A stretch of DNA of 64,000 nt from Velthaea sp965214335 (GTDB taxonomy: Bacteria > Vulcanimicrobiota > Vulcanimicrobiia > Vulcanimicrobiales > Vulcanimicrobiaceae): positions 310,001 to 374,000 of the forward strand of contig CBDCBO010000008.1 in NCBI GenBank assembly GCA_965214335.1. Direction: 5' to 3'. Made by a program: the position numbers and the translations under genes. Shown here piece by piece: positions 1 through 8,269 of the stretch; position 1 is the first letter of the stretch; each line of letters starts with the position of its first letter. The notes under the pieces were generated by a model. The model made no database searches, had not been told where the DNA came from, and saw nothing but the letters and a program-made list of their open reading frames with translations.

Positions 1-1
1 A

Positions 2-2833
2 TTGCATTGGCGCTGCATCGGCCCATTTCGCGGCGGCCGGTCGGTCGCGGTGAGCGGCGTCGCCGGAAATCCGAATCTGTTTTATTTCGGCAGCGTCGGC
101 GGCGGTATTTGGCGTACCGATAACGCGGGTCGCACCTGGCAGCCGATTTTCGACGATCAAGCCGTTGCGTCGATCGGCGCGCTCGCCGTCGCACCTAGCG
201 ATCCGAATATCATCTATGCGGGCACCGGCGAGGCCGATTTTCGCTCCGACTTGCAACAGGGCCGCGGCATGTATAAATCGGTTGACGCCGGTCGCACGTG
301 GCACGCCATCGGCTTGACCGACACGCGCGCCATCGGCCGCATCAGCATCGATCCGACCAATGCCAATGACGTGGTCGTGGCCGCACTGGGGCATCCCTAC
401 GGCCCGAATGCCGAACGCGGCATTTTTCGCTCGACCGACGGCGGAACGACCTGGCGCAAAACATTGTATCTCGATGAAAATACCGGCGCGATCGGCGTCG
501 CACGCGATCCGCAACATCCGGCCGTTCTGTTCGGCGCGATGCTTCAAACACGCCGCCCGCCGTGGAATGTGTATGCGCCGTCGAAAGGTCCGACCAGCGG
601 CCTGTACCGCTCGATCGACAGCGGCGAGCATTGGACGCCGGTGCGCGGCTCCGGCCTGCCGGTCAAAGAGTTGGGCCGCATCGGCATCGCCGTCGCGCCG
701 AGCGATTCGCGACGCGTATACGCCGTCGTCGACGCTGCCGAAGGCGGTGTCTATCGTTCGGACGATGCTGGTTTGAGTTGGAAACGCGTCGCGGCCGACC
801 GGCGGCTTTGGACGCGCGGCTGGTACTTTGAAGAAGTCGCCGTCGATCCGCGCAACGCCGACACCGTGTATGTATCCAACACCTCGCTGTACCGGTCGAC
901 CGATGCCGGTTCGTCGTTTCGGGCAATCAAAGGCGCGCCGGGCGGCGATGATTATCACATGCTGTGGATCGATCCGACGGCGCCCGAGCGCATGATCTTG
1001 GCCAGCGACCAAGGCGTCATCGTCAGCGTCGACGGCGCGCGCAGTTGGAGCTCGTGGTACAACCAGCCGACGGCGCAACTCTATCACGTTGCCGCCGACA
1101 CGCAGTTCCCATTTTGGGTCTACGGCGCGCAACAAGATAGCGGTGCGATTGCCGTCGTCAGCCGCAGTGGCCGCCGCGGCATCGGACCGGCCGACACGTT
1201 ATCGCTCGACGTCGGCGGCGAAAGCGACATGATCGCGCCCGACCCGTTGCATCCCGGCGTGCTTTTCGGCGGCCGCGTCGTGCGCGAAGACCTGGCTACC
1301 CACACGGTCCGCAGCGTTTCGCCGACCTTGGCCAATCCAGCCGATTGGCGCGAAACGTGGACCTTGCCGCTGGTGTTTTCGGCTAGCGATCCGCACGCGT
1401 TGTATTTCAGCCGGCAGGTGCTGTTTCGCACCGTCGACGGCGGGTCCAGTTGGCAAACGATCAGCCCGGATCTTACGCGCGACAACCCCGGTATTCCGGC
1501 GACTCTCGATGGACCGGCGGCGGCCGACGTCGAGGATCCCAAAACCCCGCCGCGGGGTGTGATTTACGCGATCGCGCCGTCACCGCTCCGCAGCGCGCTG
1601 ATTTGGGCCGGTACGGACGACGGCGTCATACAACTCACGCGCGACCGCGGTACCACTTGGAGCAACGTCACGCCCGCGGGCCTAAGTGCGTGGAGCAAAA
1701 TCGGCGTCATCGAAGCGTCGCACTTCGATCCGGACACGGCGTACGCGGCGGTCGACCGGCATCGGCTCGACGATGCGAGGCCGTACATCTACCGCACGCG
1801 CGACGGCGGACGCACGTGGCGCAACGTCGCCCGCGGCCTTCCCGCCGACAGCTTCGTCAACGTGGTGCGCGAAGATCCGCAACGCCGTGGCTTGTTATAC
1901 GCCGGCACCGAGACCGGCGTTTTCGTCTCGTTGGATGACGGCGAACGCTGGCAGCCGCTGCAGCAAAATCTTCCGACCGCGTCGGTGCGCGATCTGACGA
2001 TCCGCGACGATGCACTCGTCATCGCGACGCACGGGCGGTCGTTCTGGATCCTCGACGACGTGACGCCGCTGCGTCAATGGAATAGCGGCATCGCGACCGC
2101 GCGCAATTGGCTCTTCAGCCCACAAACGGCGTATCGCGTACGCCTGGCAAGCGACGAAGGGACACCGCTGCCGCCCGAAACGCCGGCCGGTGAAAACGCG
2201 CCCCAAGGCGCGCTCATCGACTATTGGCTCGGGCCGGCGGGCGCGGGCAGCGTCGAACTCGAGGTGGTCGATGCAACCGGAACGTCGGTGCAACGTTGGT
2301 CGAGCGCCGCGCCGCCGCAGCCGCTCGACCCGGCAAAGGTCGATTTTCCGGCGTTCTGGATCCCGCCGCCGGCGGTCCCCGGCATCATGCCCGGCCTGCA
2401 TCGCTTCGTGTGGAATCTGCATTACGGCGCGACCGTTCCCGCATCACGCGACGAGCAAGATGATCCGTTCTTCGTCGCCGGACTTTGGGCCGCACCGGGC
2501 AGCTATCGCGTTCTGCTCACCGTCGACGGGAAGACCAGCGAGCAGCTTCTGCGGGTGGTGCTCGATCCGCGTGAAACGGCATCGGCCGCCGACCTTGCGG
2601 CACAGTTCGCGTTTTCGCGCGACGTCGACCGCTTGCGCGGCGAGGTGCTGCGCGCCGCACGGCGTCAGCCCAACAATGCTCGGCTCGCCGATATCGACGA
2701 ACGGCTCGCCCAGCTCGAACGGTCGGCGCAAAGTGCACCGGCCGCGCCGACACCGGATGAGCGCACCGCCTTGACCCTACAGCGCGCGGCATTCGCGGCC
2801 GCTAACGGTTCAGCCGGCGCCGGACCGCCGTAG
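2..2833 (+). CDS. secreted Asp-box (BNR/VPS10-like) beta-propeller protein, 5' partial
   Basis: The protein carries about ten Asp-box motifs of the S-x-D-x-G-x-T-W type (for example STDGGTTW, SIDSGEHW, SDDAGLSW, TRDGGRTW, SLDDGERW). This is the signature of sortilin/VPS10-type or BNR-repeat propellers, here probably two propellers over residues 1-690. The last 250 residues are a different, partly helical tail. Family members normally start with a signal peptide ahead of the W-R-C-I-G-P-F-R-G-G-R-S motif. Here that motif sits at residues 3-13, so the true start and signal peptide most likely lie left of the window. A secreted or periplasmic role is inferred from the family. No catalytic residues can be named, and sialidase or peptidase activity is not shown. 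The next gene begins 126 bases downstream. Confidence 0.8.
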   Translation: MHWRCIGPFRGGRSVAVSGVAGNPNLFYFGSVGGGIWRTDNAGRTWQPIFDDQAVASIGALAVAPSDPNIIYAGTGEADFRSDLQQGRGMYKSVDAGRTWHAIGLTDTRAIGRISIDPTNANDVVVAALGHPYGPNAERGIFRSTDGGTTWRKTLYLDENTGAIGVARDPQHPAVLFGAMLQTRRPPWNVYAPSKGPTSGLYRSIDSGEHWTPVRGSGLPVKELGRIGIAVAPSDSRRVYAVVDAAEGGVYRSDDAGLSWKRVAADRRLWTRGWYFEEVAVDPRNADTVYVSNTSLYRSTDAGSSFRAIKGAPGGDDYHMLWIDPTAPERMILASDQGVIVSVDGARSWSSWYNQPTAQLYHVAADTQFPFWVYGAQQDSGAIAVVSRSGRRGIGPADTLSLDVGGESDMIAPDPLHPGVLFGGRVVREDLATHTVRSVSPTLANPADWRETWTLPLVFSASDPHALYFSRQVLFRTVDGGSSWQTISPDLTRDNPGIPATLDGPAAADVEDPKTPPRGVIYAIAPSPLRSALIWAGTDDGVIQLTRDRGTTWSNVTPAGLSAWSKIGVIEASHFDPDTAYAAVDRHRLDDARPYIYRTRDGGRTWRNVARGLPADSFVNVVREDPQRRGLLYAGTETGVFVSLDDGERWQPLQQNLPTASVRDLTIRDDALVIATHGRSFWILDDVTPLRQWNSGIATARNWLFSPQTAYRVRLASDEGTPLPPETPAGENAPQGALIDYWLGPAGAGSVELEVVDATGTSVQRWSSAAPPQPLDPAKVDFPAFWIPPPAVPGIMPGLHRFVWNLHYGATVPASRDEQDDPFFVAGLWAAPGSYRVLLTVDGKTSEQLLRVVLDPRETASAADLAAQFAFSRDVDRLRGEVLRAARRQPNNARLADIDERLAQLERSAQSAPAAPTPDERTALTLQRAAFAAANGSAGAGPP

Positions 2834-2959
2834 CCTGCTCGCCGGCGTTGCCGCAAGGAGCGCCTGCGGGCCGAGCGGCGAAACCAAAACCGCTGCCTCC
2901 CTCGTCACACCGTACGGCTACCCCGTGCGTACGCGCGGCGCGGCTCGAAAGGAACTCTC

Positions 2960-4411
2960 TTGGCAACCATCAGCGTCGACGCGATCGTCATCGGGGCCGG
3001 TCCGGGCGGCTACCACGCCGCGATCCGGCTCGGTCAGCTGGGCAAAAACGTGGTCTGCTTCGACCGCGATGAAGTGGGTGGCGTGTGCCTCAACTGGGGC
3101 TGCATCCCGACCAAAGCGTTGTTGCACGTCGGCGAAGTAACCCGGCAGATCAACCATGCCGCGGAAATCGGCATCACCGTTCCGCAGGCGCAGATCGACC
3201 GCGCCGGCGTCGCGAAGTTTCGCGCATCGGTGGTCAAAGCCAATGTCGGCGGCGTGCAGTCGCTGTTCAAGGCCAATAAAGTCACCTTTGCGTACGGCGA
3301 CGCCTCGTTCACCAGCGCGGACACCGTCAGCCTCAAGAAGCGCGACGGCACGACCGACGAGTACACCGCGCCGGCGATCGTGATCGCCACGGGTTCGGCG
3401 CCGATCGACGTTAAGGTCTGGCCGCGCGACCGCGACACGATCATCAACTCCGATGACGCCGTTGGTCTCGAGCGTATTCCGGAGAAGCTGCTAATCGTCG
3501 GCGGCGGCGTGATCGGCCTTGAGTTCGCCACCGTGTACACGCGCATGGGCGCTAAGGTGCTCGTCGTCGAGGCGCTGCAGAACGTGTTGAACGGCACCGA
3601 CCTGGAAATTTCCAAAACGCTGGCTCGCATTCTCAAGAAACAAGGTGTTGAGATCGCACTCAACACCAAAGTCGAGACGCTCGAAAAGGTCGCCGATCGC
3701 CACGTCAGAGCCACGATCAACGGCGAATATACGAATAACAAGCCGGAAACCCGCGAGTTCGACATGGTGCTCGTGGCGGTCGGCCGCCGGCCCGTCACCG
3801 ACACGCTCGATCTCGCTGCGGCCGGCCTGGCCACCGACGACAAAGGCTTCTTGGCCGTCGACGCCCAGATGCGGACCAAAGTCAGCCACATCTTCGCCAT
3901 CGGCGACGTCACCGGTCAGCCGCTGCTGGCCCATCGAGCCATGAAGCAAGGGACGGTCGCCGCTGAAGTCATCGCCGGCGACAAGGCGTCGGCCTACGAT
4001 CCGGTCGCGATGCCGAATTGCGTCTACACCGATCCCGAGGTCGCGACGGTTGGGCTGTCCGAAGAAGAAGCCAAGGCCAAAGGCTACGAGATTACCATCG
4101 GCAAGTTTCCGCTCATCGCGTCGGGGCGAGCCCGCACGATGAATGAAACGGACGGCCTGATCAAACTCATCGGCGACGCTAAAACCGACCTGCTGTTGGG
4201 CATGCATATTGTCGCGCCGCAGGCCGAATCACTCATCGGCGAGGGCGTGATCGCGCTCGAAATGGGCGCGACGATCGAAGATATCGGGCTTTCCATCCAT
4301 CCGCATCCGACGTTGACCGAGTCGATTATGGACGCCGCGGAACTCATTCACGGCAAGGCGATTCACGTCATCAATCCCAAGCCCAAACCGAAGACGCCGG
4401 CCGCGGTGTAA
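2960..4411 (+). CDS. lpdA: dihydrolipoyl dehydrogenase (E3)
   Basis: This is a flavoprotein that reoxidises dihydrolipoyl groups of 2-oxoacid dehydrogenase or glycine cleavage complexes using NAD+. The N-terminal FAD-binding GxGxxG motif is at residues 11-16. The redox disulfide lies in GGVCLNWGC, with Cys43 and Cys48. A second Rossmann motif (VGGGVIGLEFA) marks the NAD domain near residue 178. The C-terminal active-site His-Glu stretch (HPHPTLTE) is near residue 450. The length of 483 residues is normal. The start is a TTG preceded by a purine-rich AAGGA about 7 bases upstream. It is separated by only 2 bases from lipB and is followed by lipA, so it forms a lipoylation operon. The genes for the dehydrogenase E1/E2 components are not in the window. 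Confidence 0.96.
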   Translation: MATISVDAIVIGAGPGGYHAAIRLGQLGKNVVCFDRDEVGGVCLNWGCIPTKALLHVGEVTRQINHAAEIGITVPQAQIDRAGVAKFRASVVKANVGGVQSLFKANKVTFAYGDASFTSADTVSLKKRDGTTDEYTAPAIVIATGSAPIDVKVWPRDRDTIINSDDAVGLERIPEKLLIVGGGVIGLEFATVYTRMGAKVLVVEALQNVLNGTDLEISKTLARILKKQGVEIALNTKVETLEKVADRHVRATINGEYTNNKPETREFDMVLVAVGRRPVTDTLDLAAAGLATDDKGFLAVDAQMRTKVSHIFAIGDVTGQPLLAHRAMKQGTVAAEVIAGDKASAYDPVAMPNCVYTDPEVATVGLSEEEAKAKGYEITIGKFPLIASGRARTMNETDGLIKLIGDAKTDLLLGMHIVAPQAESLIGEGVIALEMGATIEDIGLSIHPHPTLTESIMDAAELIHGKAIHVINPKPKPKTPAAV

Positions 4412-4413
4412 GC

Positions 4414-5100
4414 GTGAGCGAACCGCTGGCGGTGCGCTTGATCGACGCCGGACGCGCACCGTACGGTCCCATTCACTGCTTGCAGCAAACGCTACACGCG
4501 GCGGTCGCCGACGGCCGTGAACCTGAAACGTGGATCGTCGTGGAGCACGATCCGGTGATCACGCTGGGCCGTAACGCCAAGGCCGCCAACGTACGCCTGT
4601 CATCCGATCTGCTGACCGCCCGCGGCATTGCGACGTTCGCCGTCGAGCGCGGTGGCGACGTGACGTATCACGGGCCGGGGCAAGTGGTGGTGTACCCGAT
4701 TCGCAAGCTGGCGCGCTTTCGCGAGATCGTACCGCTCGTCGGGACGCTCGAAGGCGCCGCAATCGACGCGCTCCGCCGCTTCGGCATCGCGGCAGCGAGC
4801 CGGCCCGAACATCGTGGCGTGTACGTCGGCGATGCCGCGATCTGCGCCGTCGGCCTAGCCGTGCAGCGCATGACGACCCTGCACGGAATCGCGCTCAACG
4901 CCGATCCAGACCTCGCGTACGATCGGCTCATCACGCCGTGCGGCACGCCGGAGTTCGGAATCACCTCGATTGCCCGGCAGATCGGCCGCCCTGTTGCCTG
5001 GAACGAGGGCCGCGACGCCCTGCTCGCGGCGCTCGAACGCGCCTTCGATCTCCGGTTCATCGCCGGCGGCGCAACGGCCGGGCTGGTTCGCGCGTCTTAG
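4414..5100 (+). CDS. lipB: octanoyl-[ACP]:protein octanoyltransferase (LipB), catalytic Lys replaced
   Basis: LipB moves octanoate from acyl carrier protein onto lipoyl domains, the step before LipA. The family motifs RGGDVTYHGPGQ (residues 75-86) and the catalytic Cys176 in ITPCG are present, as is the LHGIALN segment. In the family a lysine stands just before the I-C/A-A-V/I-G segment (Lys142 in Mycobacterium tuberculosis, Lys135 in E. coli) and forms a Cys/Lys dyad. Here the DNA reads GAT GCC GCG ATC TGC, giving Asp-Ala-Ala-Ile-Cys, so residue 142 is Ala. The start is GTG, 2 bases after lpdA, which indicates tight coupling. The rest of the protein, 228 residues, looks intact. It is either an active variant that uses another base or an impaired enzyme. 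Confidence 0.9.
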   Translation: MSEPLAVRLIDAGRAPYGPIHCLQQTLHAAVADGREPETWIVVEHDPVITLGRNAKAANVRLSSDLLTARGIATFAVERGGDVTYHGPGQVVVYPIRKLARFREIVPLVGTLEGAAIDALRRFGIAAASRPEHRGVYVGDAAICAVGLAVQRMTTLHGIALNADPDLAYDRLITPCGTPEFGITSIARQIGRPVAWNEGRDALLAALERAFDLRFIAGGATAGLVRAS

Positions 5101-5135
5101 CGTTGGCATGAGCGTCGCGGTACTTTAAGACTCGT

Positions 5136-6020
5136 ATGGACACGATTGATTTGATCGACCCGCAGCCGGTGCTGCGCAAACCGCCGTGGCTCAAAGTCGC
5201 CTTACCCGGCGGCGCGGCGTACGACCACGTTCGGGCCGAGGTGAAGCGGCTCGATCTGCACACCGTGTGCCAAGAAGCAATGTGTCCCAATATCGGCGAG
5301 TGTTGGGGCGCCGGCACGGCGACGATCATGATCCTAGGCGACACCTGTACGCGCGGCTGCCACTTCTGCAACGTAAAAACCGGTTCGCCGCAGGGCGAAG
5401 TCGACTGGCTCGAACCCAAGCGCGTCGCCGCCGCCGTGGCTGAACTCGGCTGGCAATATCTCGTGCTGACCGCGGTTGACCGCGACGATCTGGCTGACGG
5501 GGGCGCCACGATCTTCGCCAACACCGTGCGCATGATCCATCAACAGTCGCCGGGCGCGAAAGTCGAGTGCTTGACCGGCGATTTCGCCGGCGATCTGGCG
5601 GCACTCGACATCGTGCTTGCCGCGCGGCCCGAAGTGCTGGCCCACAACCTTGAAACGGTGGAACGCTTACAAGCCCGCGTGCGCGACCGTCGCGCCAATT
5701 ACCGCCAATCGCTCGCTATTTTAGAACGCGCCAAGAGCAGCAACAAGGTGCGCTTCACCAAAACGTCACTGATGTTGGGTTTGGGTGAAACGGAACCGGA
5801 AATAGAGGTGGCGATGAACGATGCGCGCGCGGTCGGCGTCGACATTCTCACGATGGGTCAGTATTTGCAACCGACCAAACGGCATCTCAACGTCGTGGAA
5901 TTCGTTACGCCGGAAAAATTCGACCGGCTGCGGATTCTCGGCGAAAGTAAGGGATTTCGGCAAGTCGTCGCCAGCCCACTATCGCGTAGCTCCTATCACG
6001 CGGAGCAGGCCTTTGCGTAA
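5136..6020 (+). CDS. lipA: lipoyl synthase (radical SAM)
   Basis: LipA inserts two sulfurs into octanoyl groups on lipoyl domains. Both cluster-binding sets are visible. The auxiliary set is CxxxxCxxxxxC at Cys45, Cys50 and Cys56, and the radical-SAM set is CxxxCxxC at Cys71, Cys75 and Cys78 (CTRGCHFC). The conserved C-terminal serine ligand region (SRSSYHA) is present near the end. The length is 294 residues, typical of the family. The gene follows lipB by 35 bases in the same direction and completes an lpdA-lipB-lipA lipoylation set. The ATG start is placed right before the family-typical N-terminal segment that leads to the PPWLK motif. Confidence 0.97.
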   Translation: MDTIDLIDPQPVLRKPPWLKVALPGGAAYDHVRAEVKRLDLHTVCQEAMCPNIGECWGAGTATIMILGDTCTRGCHFCNVKTGSPQGEVDWLEPKRVAAAVAELGWQYLVLTAVDRDDLADGGATIFANTVRMIHQQSPGAKVECLTGDFAGDLAALDIVLAARPEVLAHNLETVERLQARVRDRRANYRQSLAILERAKSSNKVRFTKTSLMLGLGETEPEIEVAMNDARAVGVDILTMGQYLQPTKRHLNVVEFVTPEKFDRLRILGESKGFRQVVASPLSRSSYHAEQAFA

Positions 6021-6032
6021 TCTCCAAGATGC

Positions 6033-7472
6033 GTGGCGCGCGCGCCTGCGCGCAGAGCGGACAGCGTAGGCTTGCCTCCGGAGCGGCGCTGGTTCGCCGT
6101 GATCGTTGTGGCGGTCGGCACGATCATGAGCGTGCTCGACGGTTCGATTGCCAATACCGCGCTACCGACGATCGCGCGCGAATTACATACCACCGCCGCC
6201 CAATCGATTTGGGTGGTGAACGGCTTCCAATTGGCCGTGACGATGACCGTTCTCACCTATGCGAGTTTAGGTGATGCGCGCGGGACGAGTTTCGTCTATC
6301 GCACCGGAATCATCATCTTCACCGTCGGCTCGCTGCTGTGCGCGATCTCGCGCAGTCTGCCGCTGTTAATCGGCGCGCGCGTGGTACAGGGCGTGGGCGC
6401 GGCCGCGATCTTGGCGGTCGGGCCGGCGCTCTACCGTCAAATATTCCCGCCGGAAAAGCTGGGAACGGCGCTCGGCCTGAGCTCCGTCATTGTCGCGACG
6501 AGTGCGGCCGCTGGTCCGACACTCGGCGGTTCGTTGCTCGCAATCGCGGCCTGGCCCTGGCTGTTCGCGATCAACGTCCCGCTGGGTATTTTCGACGCGG
6601 TCTTTTCGCTGCGGACCTTACCGAATAGACCGGGCAACGGCAAACGCCTCGACATCCCGAGTGTGCTGGTGAGCGCCACCGGTTTCGGATCGCTCATTTA
6701 CGGTATCGACGGCTTCGCTCGCCATGAGCCGGGGCTCTTCATCGCAGTCGAGATCGGCTTAGGCCTGGCGTGCGGGTACGTCTTCGTGCGGCGGCAACGT
6801 GGGCTGGCGGCACCGATGCTGGCGCTCGACTTATTTACCAAACCACGGTTCGCGCTGGCAAGTATCACCTCGACCTTAACGTACACGGCGCAAGGTTTAG
6901 CCTTCGTGTCGCTGCCGTTCTTCTTTCAAGCCGCGCTCGGCCGCACGCCGTTCGAATCGGGCCTTCTTTTAACCTCATGGCCGCTGGCGGTAGCGGCCGC
7001 TGGACCGATCGCGGGCCGGCTGTCGGACCGCTATCCCGCGGCAATCCTATCCACCGTCGGTTTAGCAATCATGGCGTTGGGGCTCGGACTGTATGCGGCA
7101 TTGCCCGCGCAGCCTAAGCTATTCGATCTGGTGCTCCATGGAACGATCTGTGGGTTAGGCTTCGGCTTTTTCCAATCGCCGAACAATCGCGATCTGATCG
7201 GCAGCGCGCCACCAAGTAAAACCGGCAGCGCCGCGGGCGTACTGGCGTCGGTTCGCCTGACCGGACAAACGGTGGGCGCCGCACTTGTCGCAATTATTTT
7301 TAGTTCCGTTGGCGCGGCGGTGATGACGGGCAACGAGCATCTGGAGACCGTGGTGCGAATGGCCGTTCCGCTGACCTTATGGCTGGCCTGCGCTTGCGCG
7401 TTGCTCGGCATGTGCGTGAGCGCGATACGCTTATTTACGTCGAGTGCTTCGCGTGCGCTCGAAGCAGCATAG
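6033..7472 (+). CDS. MFS transporter, DHA2 (EmrB-like) drug exporter family
   Basis: This is a polytopic membrane protein of 479 residues with about 14 hydrophobic segments, the pattern of the 14-helix DHA2 proton antiporters. The first helix region reads as VLDGSIANTALPTI, matching the family motif D1 (LDxTIVNVALPxI). The motif C-like stretch after helix 4 (AAAGPTLGGSL) also fits the drug:H+ antiporters. The substrate cannot be told. The start shown is a GTG 12 bases after lipA. A TTG further in (near 6074) would remove the charged N-terminus and is possible. The gene lies between lipoate and sulfate genes and its stop is 2 bases before cysD, so it may be co-transcribed with them by position rather than by function. 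Confidence 0.88.
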   Translation: MARAPARRADSVGLPPERRWFAVIVVAVGTIMSVLDGSIANTALPTIARELHTTAAQSIWVVNGFQLAVTMTVLTYASLGDARGTSFVYRTGIIIFTVGSLLCAISRSLPLLIGARVVQGVGAAAILAVGPALYRQIFPPEKLGTALGLSSVIVATSAAAGPTLGGSLLAIAAWPWLFAINVPLGIFDAVFSLRTLPNRPGNGKRLDIPSVLVSATGFGSLIYGIDGFARHEPGLFIAVEIGLGLACGYVFVRRQRGLAAPMLALDLFTKPRFALASITSTLTYTAQGLAFVSLPFFFQAALGRTPFESGLLLTSWPLAVAAAGPIAGRLSDRYPAAILSTVGLAIMALGLGLYAALPAQPKLFDLVLHGTICGLGFGFFQSPNNRDLIGSAPPSKTGSAAGVLASVRLTGQTVGAALVAIIFSSVGAAVMTGNEHLETVVRMAVPLTLWLACACALLGMCVSAIRLFTSSASRALEAA

Positions 7473-7474
7473 CG

Positions 7475-8269
7475 ATGGACGACCTCGACGCGCTTGAAGC
7501 GCGCTCGATCTTTATTCTGCGCGAAGCGTACCGCCGCATCCGGCCGCTGGGTCTGTTGTGGTCGATCGGCAAAGATAGCACGGCGCTCTTGTGGCTCGCG
7601 CGCAAAGCCTTTATCGGGCGCATTCCGTTCGCCGTGTCGCTGCTCGATACCGGGATGGAATTTAGCGAAGTGTATGCGTTCCGCGACGAACTTATCGCCG
7701 CCTGGAAGCTGGACTACATCAATAGCCCGTGTCCGCCGGAAAGCGCCGTCGATCAAACGCTTCCCCCGGCCGGCCGAGCCGCGGCCCGTAAAACGGAAGG
7801 CCTCAAAGCGCTGATCGCGCGCGAACGCTGGCGCGGCGTGGTGTTGGGCATTCGGCGCGACGAACAGGCAACGCGCGCGAAGGACCGCGTCTTCAGCCCG
7901 CGCGCCGCCGACGGCAGCTGGAACTTCGCCGATCAGCCGCCCGAATTTTGGGACTACTACCAAACCGACGTGCCCGACGGTGCACATCTGCGCGTGCATC
8001 CGTTGCTGCATTGGACCGAACTGGATATTTGGCGCTACACCTTGCGCGAGCAGATCCCGTTCTGCTCGTTATATCTGGCGCGCGACGGCCGGCGCTATCG
8101 CTCGCTGGGCGAAAAAAACATCACGCAGCCGATCGCGAGCGACGCCGCCACGATCGAAGCGATTATCGCCGAACTCGCGGCGACGCGCGCACCCGAACGC
8201 GCCGGCCGCGCGATGGATCATGAAACCGAAGACGCCTTCGAGCGCCTGCGCGCCGGCGGGTACATGTGA
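7475..8269 (+). CDS. cysD: sulfate adenylyltransferase subunit 2 (CysD)
   Basis: CysD is the PP-loop subunit of ATP sulfurylase, which makes APS from sulfate and ATP. The PP-loop SIGKDSTALLWLARKAF (S-x-G-K-D-S) is at about residues 27-43. The conserved VLGIRRDEQATRAKDRVFS segment and the C-terminal region leading to RAGGYM match the family. The ATG at 7475 is the start best matching CysD proteins and lies 2 bases after the MFS stop, although the frame is open further upstream. The 264-residue length is slightly short of the usual 300 because of a trimmed C-terminus. The stop overlaps the start of the cysNC gene by 4 bases (GTGA), so the two subunits are probably translationally coupled. Confidence 0.93.
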   Translation: MDDLDALEARSIFILREAYRRIRPLGLLWSIGKDSTALLWLARKAFIGRIPFAVSLLDTGMEFSEVYAFRDELIAAWKLDYINSPCPPESAVDQTLPPAGRAAARKTEGLKALIARERWRGVVLGIRRDEQATRAKDRVFSPRAADGSWNFADQPPEFWDYYQTDVPDGAHLRVHPLLHWTELDIWRYTLREQIPFCSLYLARDGRRYRSLGEKNITQPIASDAATIEAIIAELAATRAPERAGRAMDHETEDAFERLRAGGYM

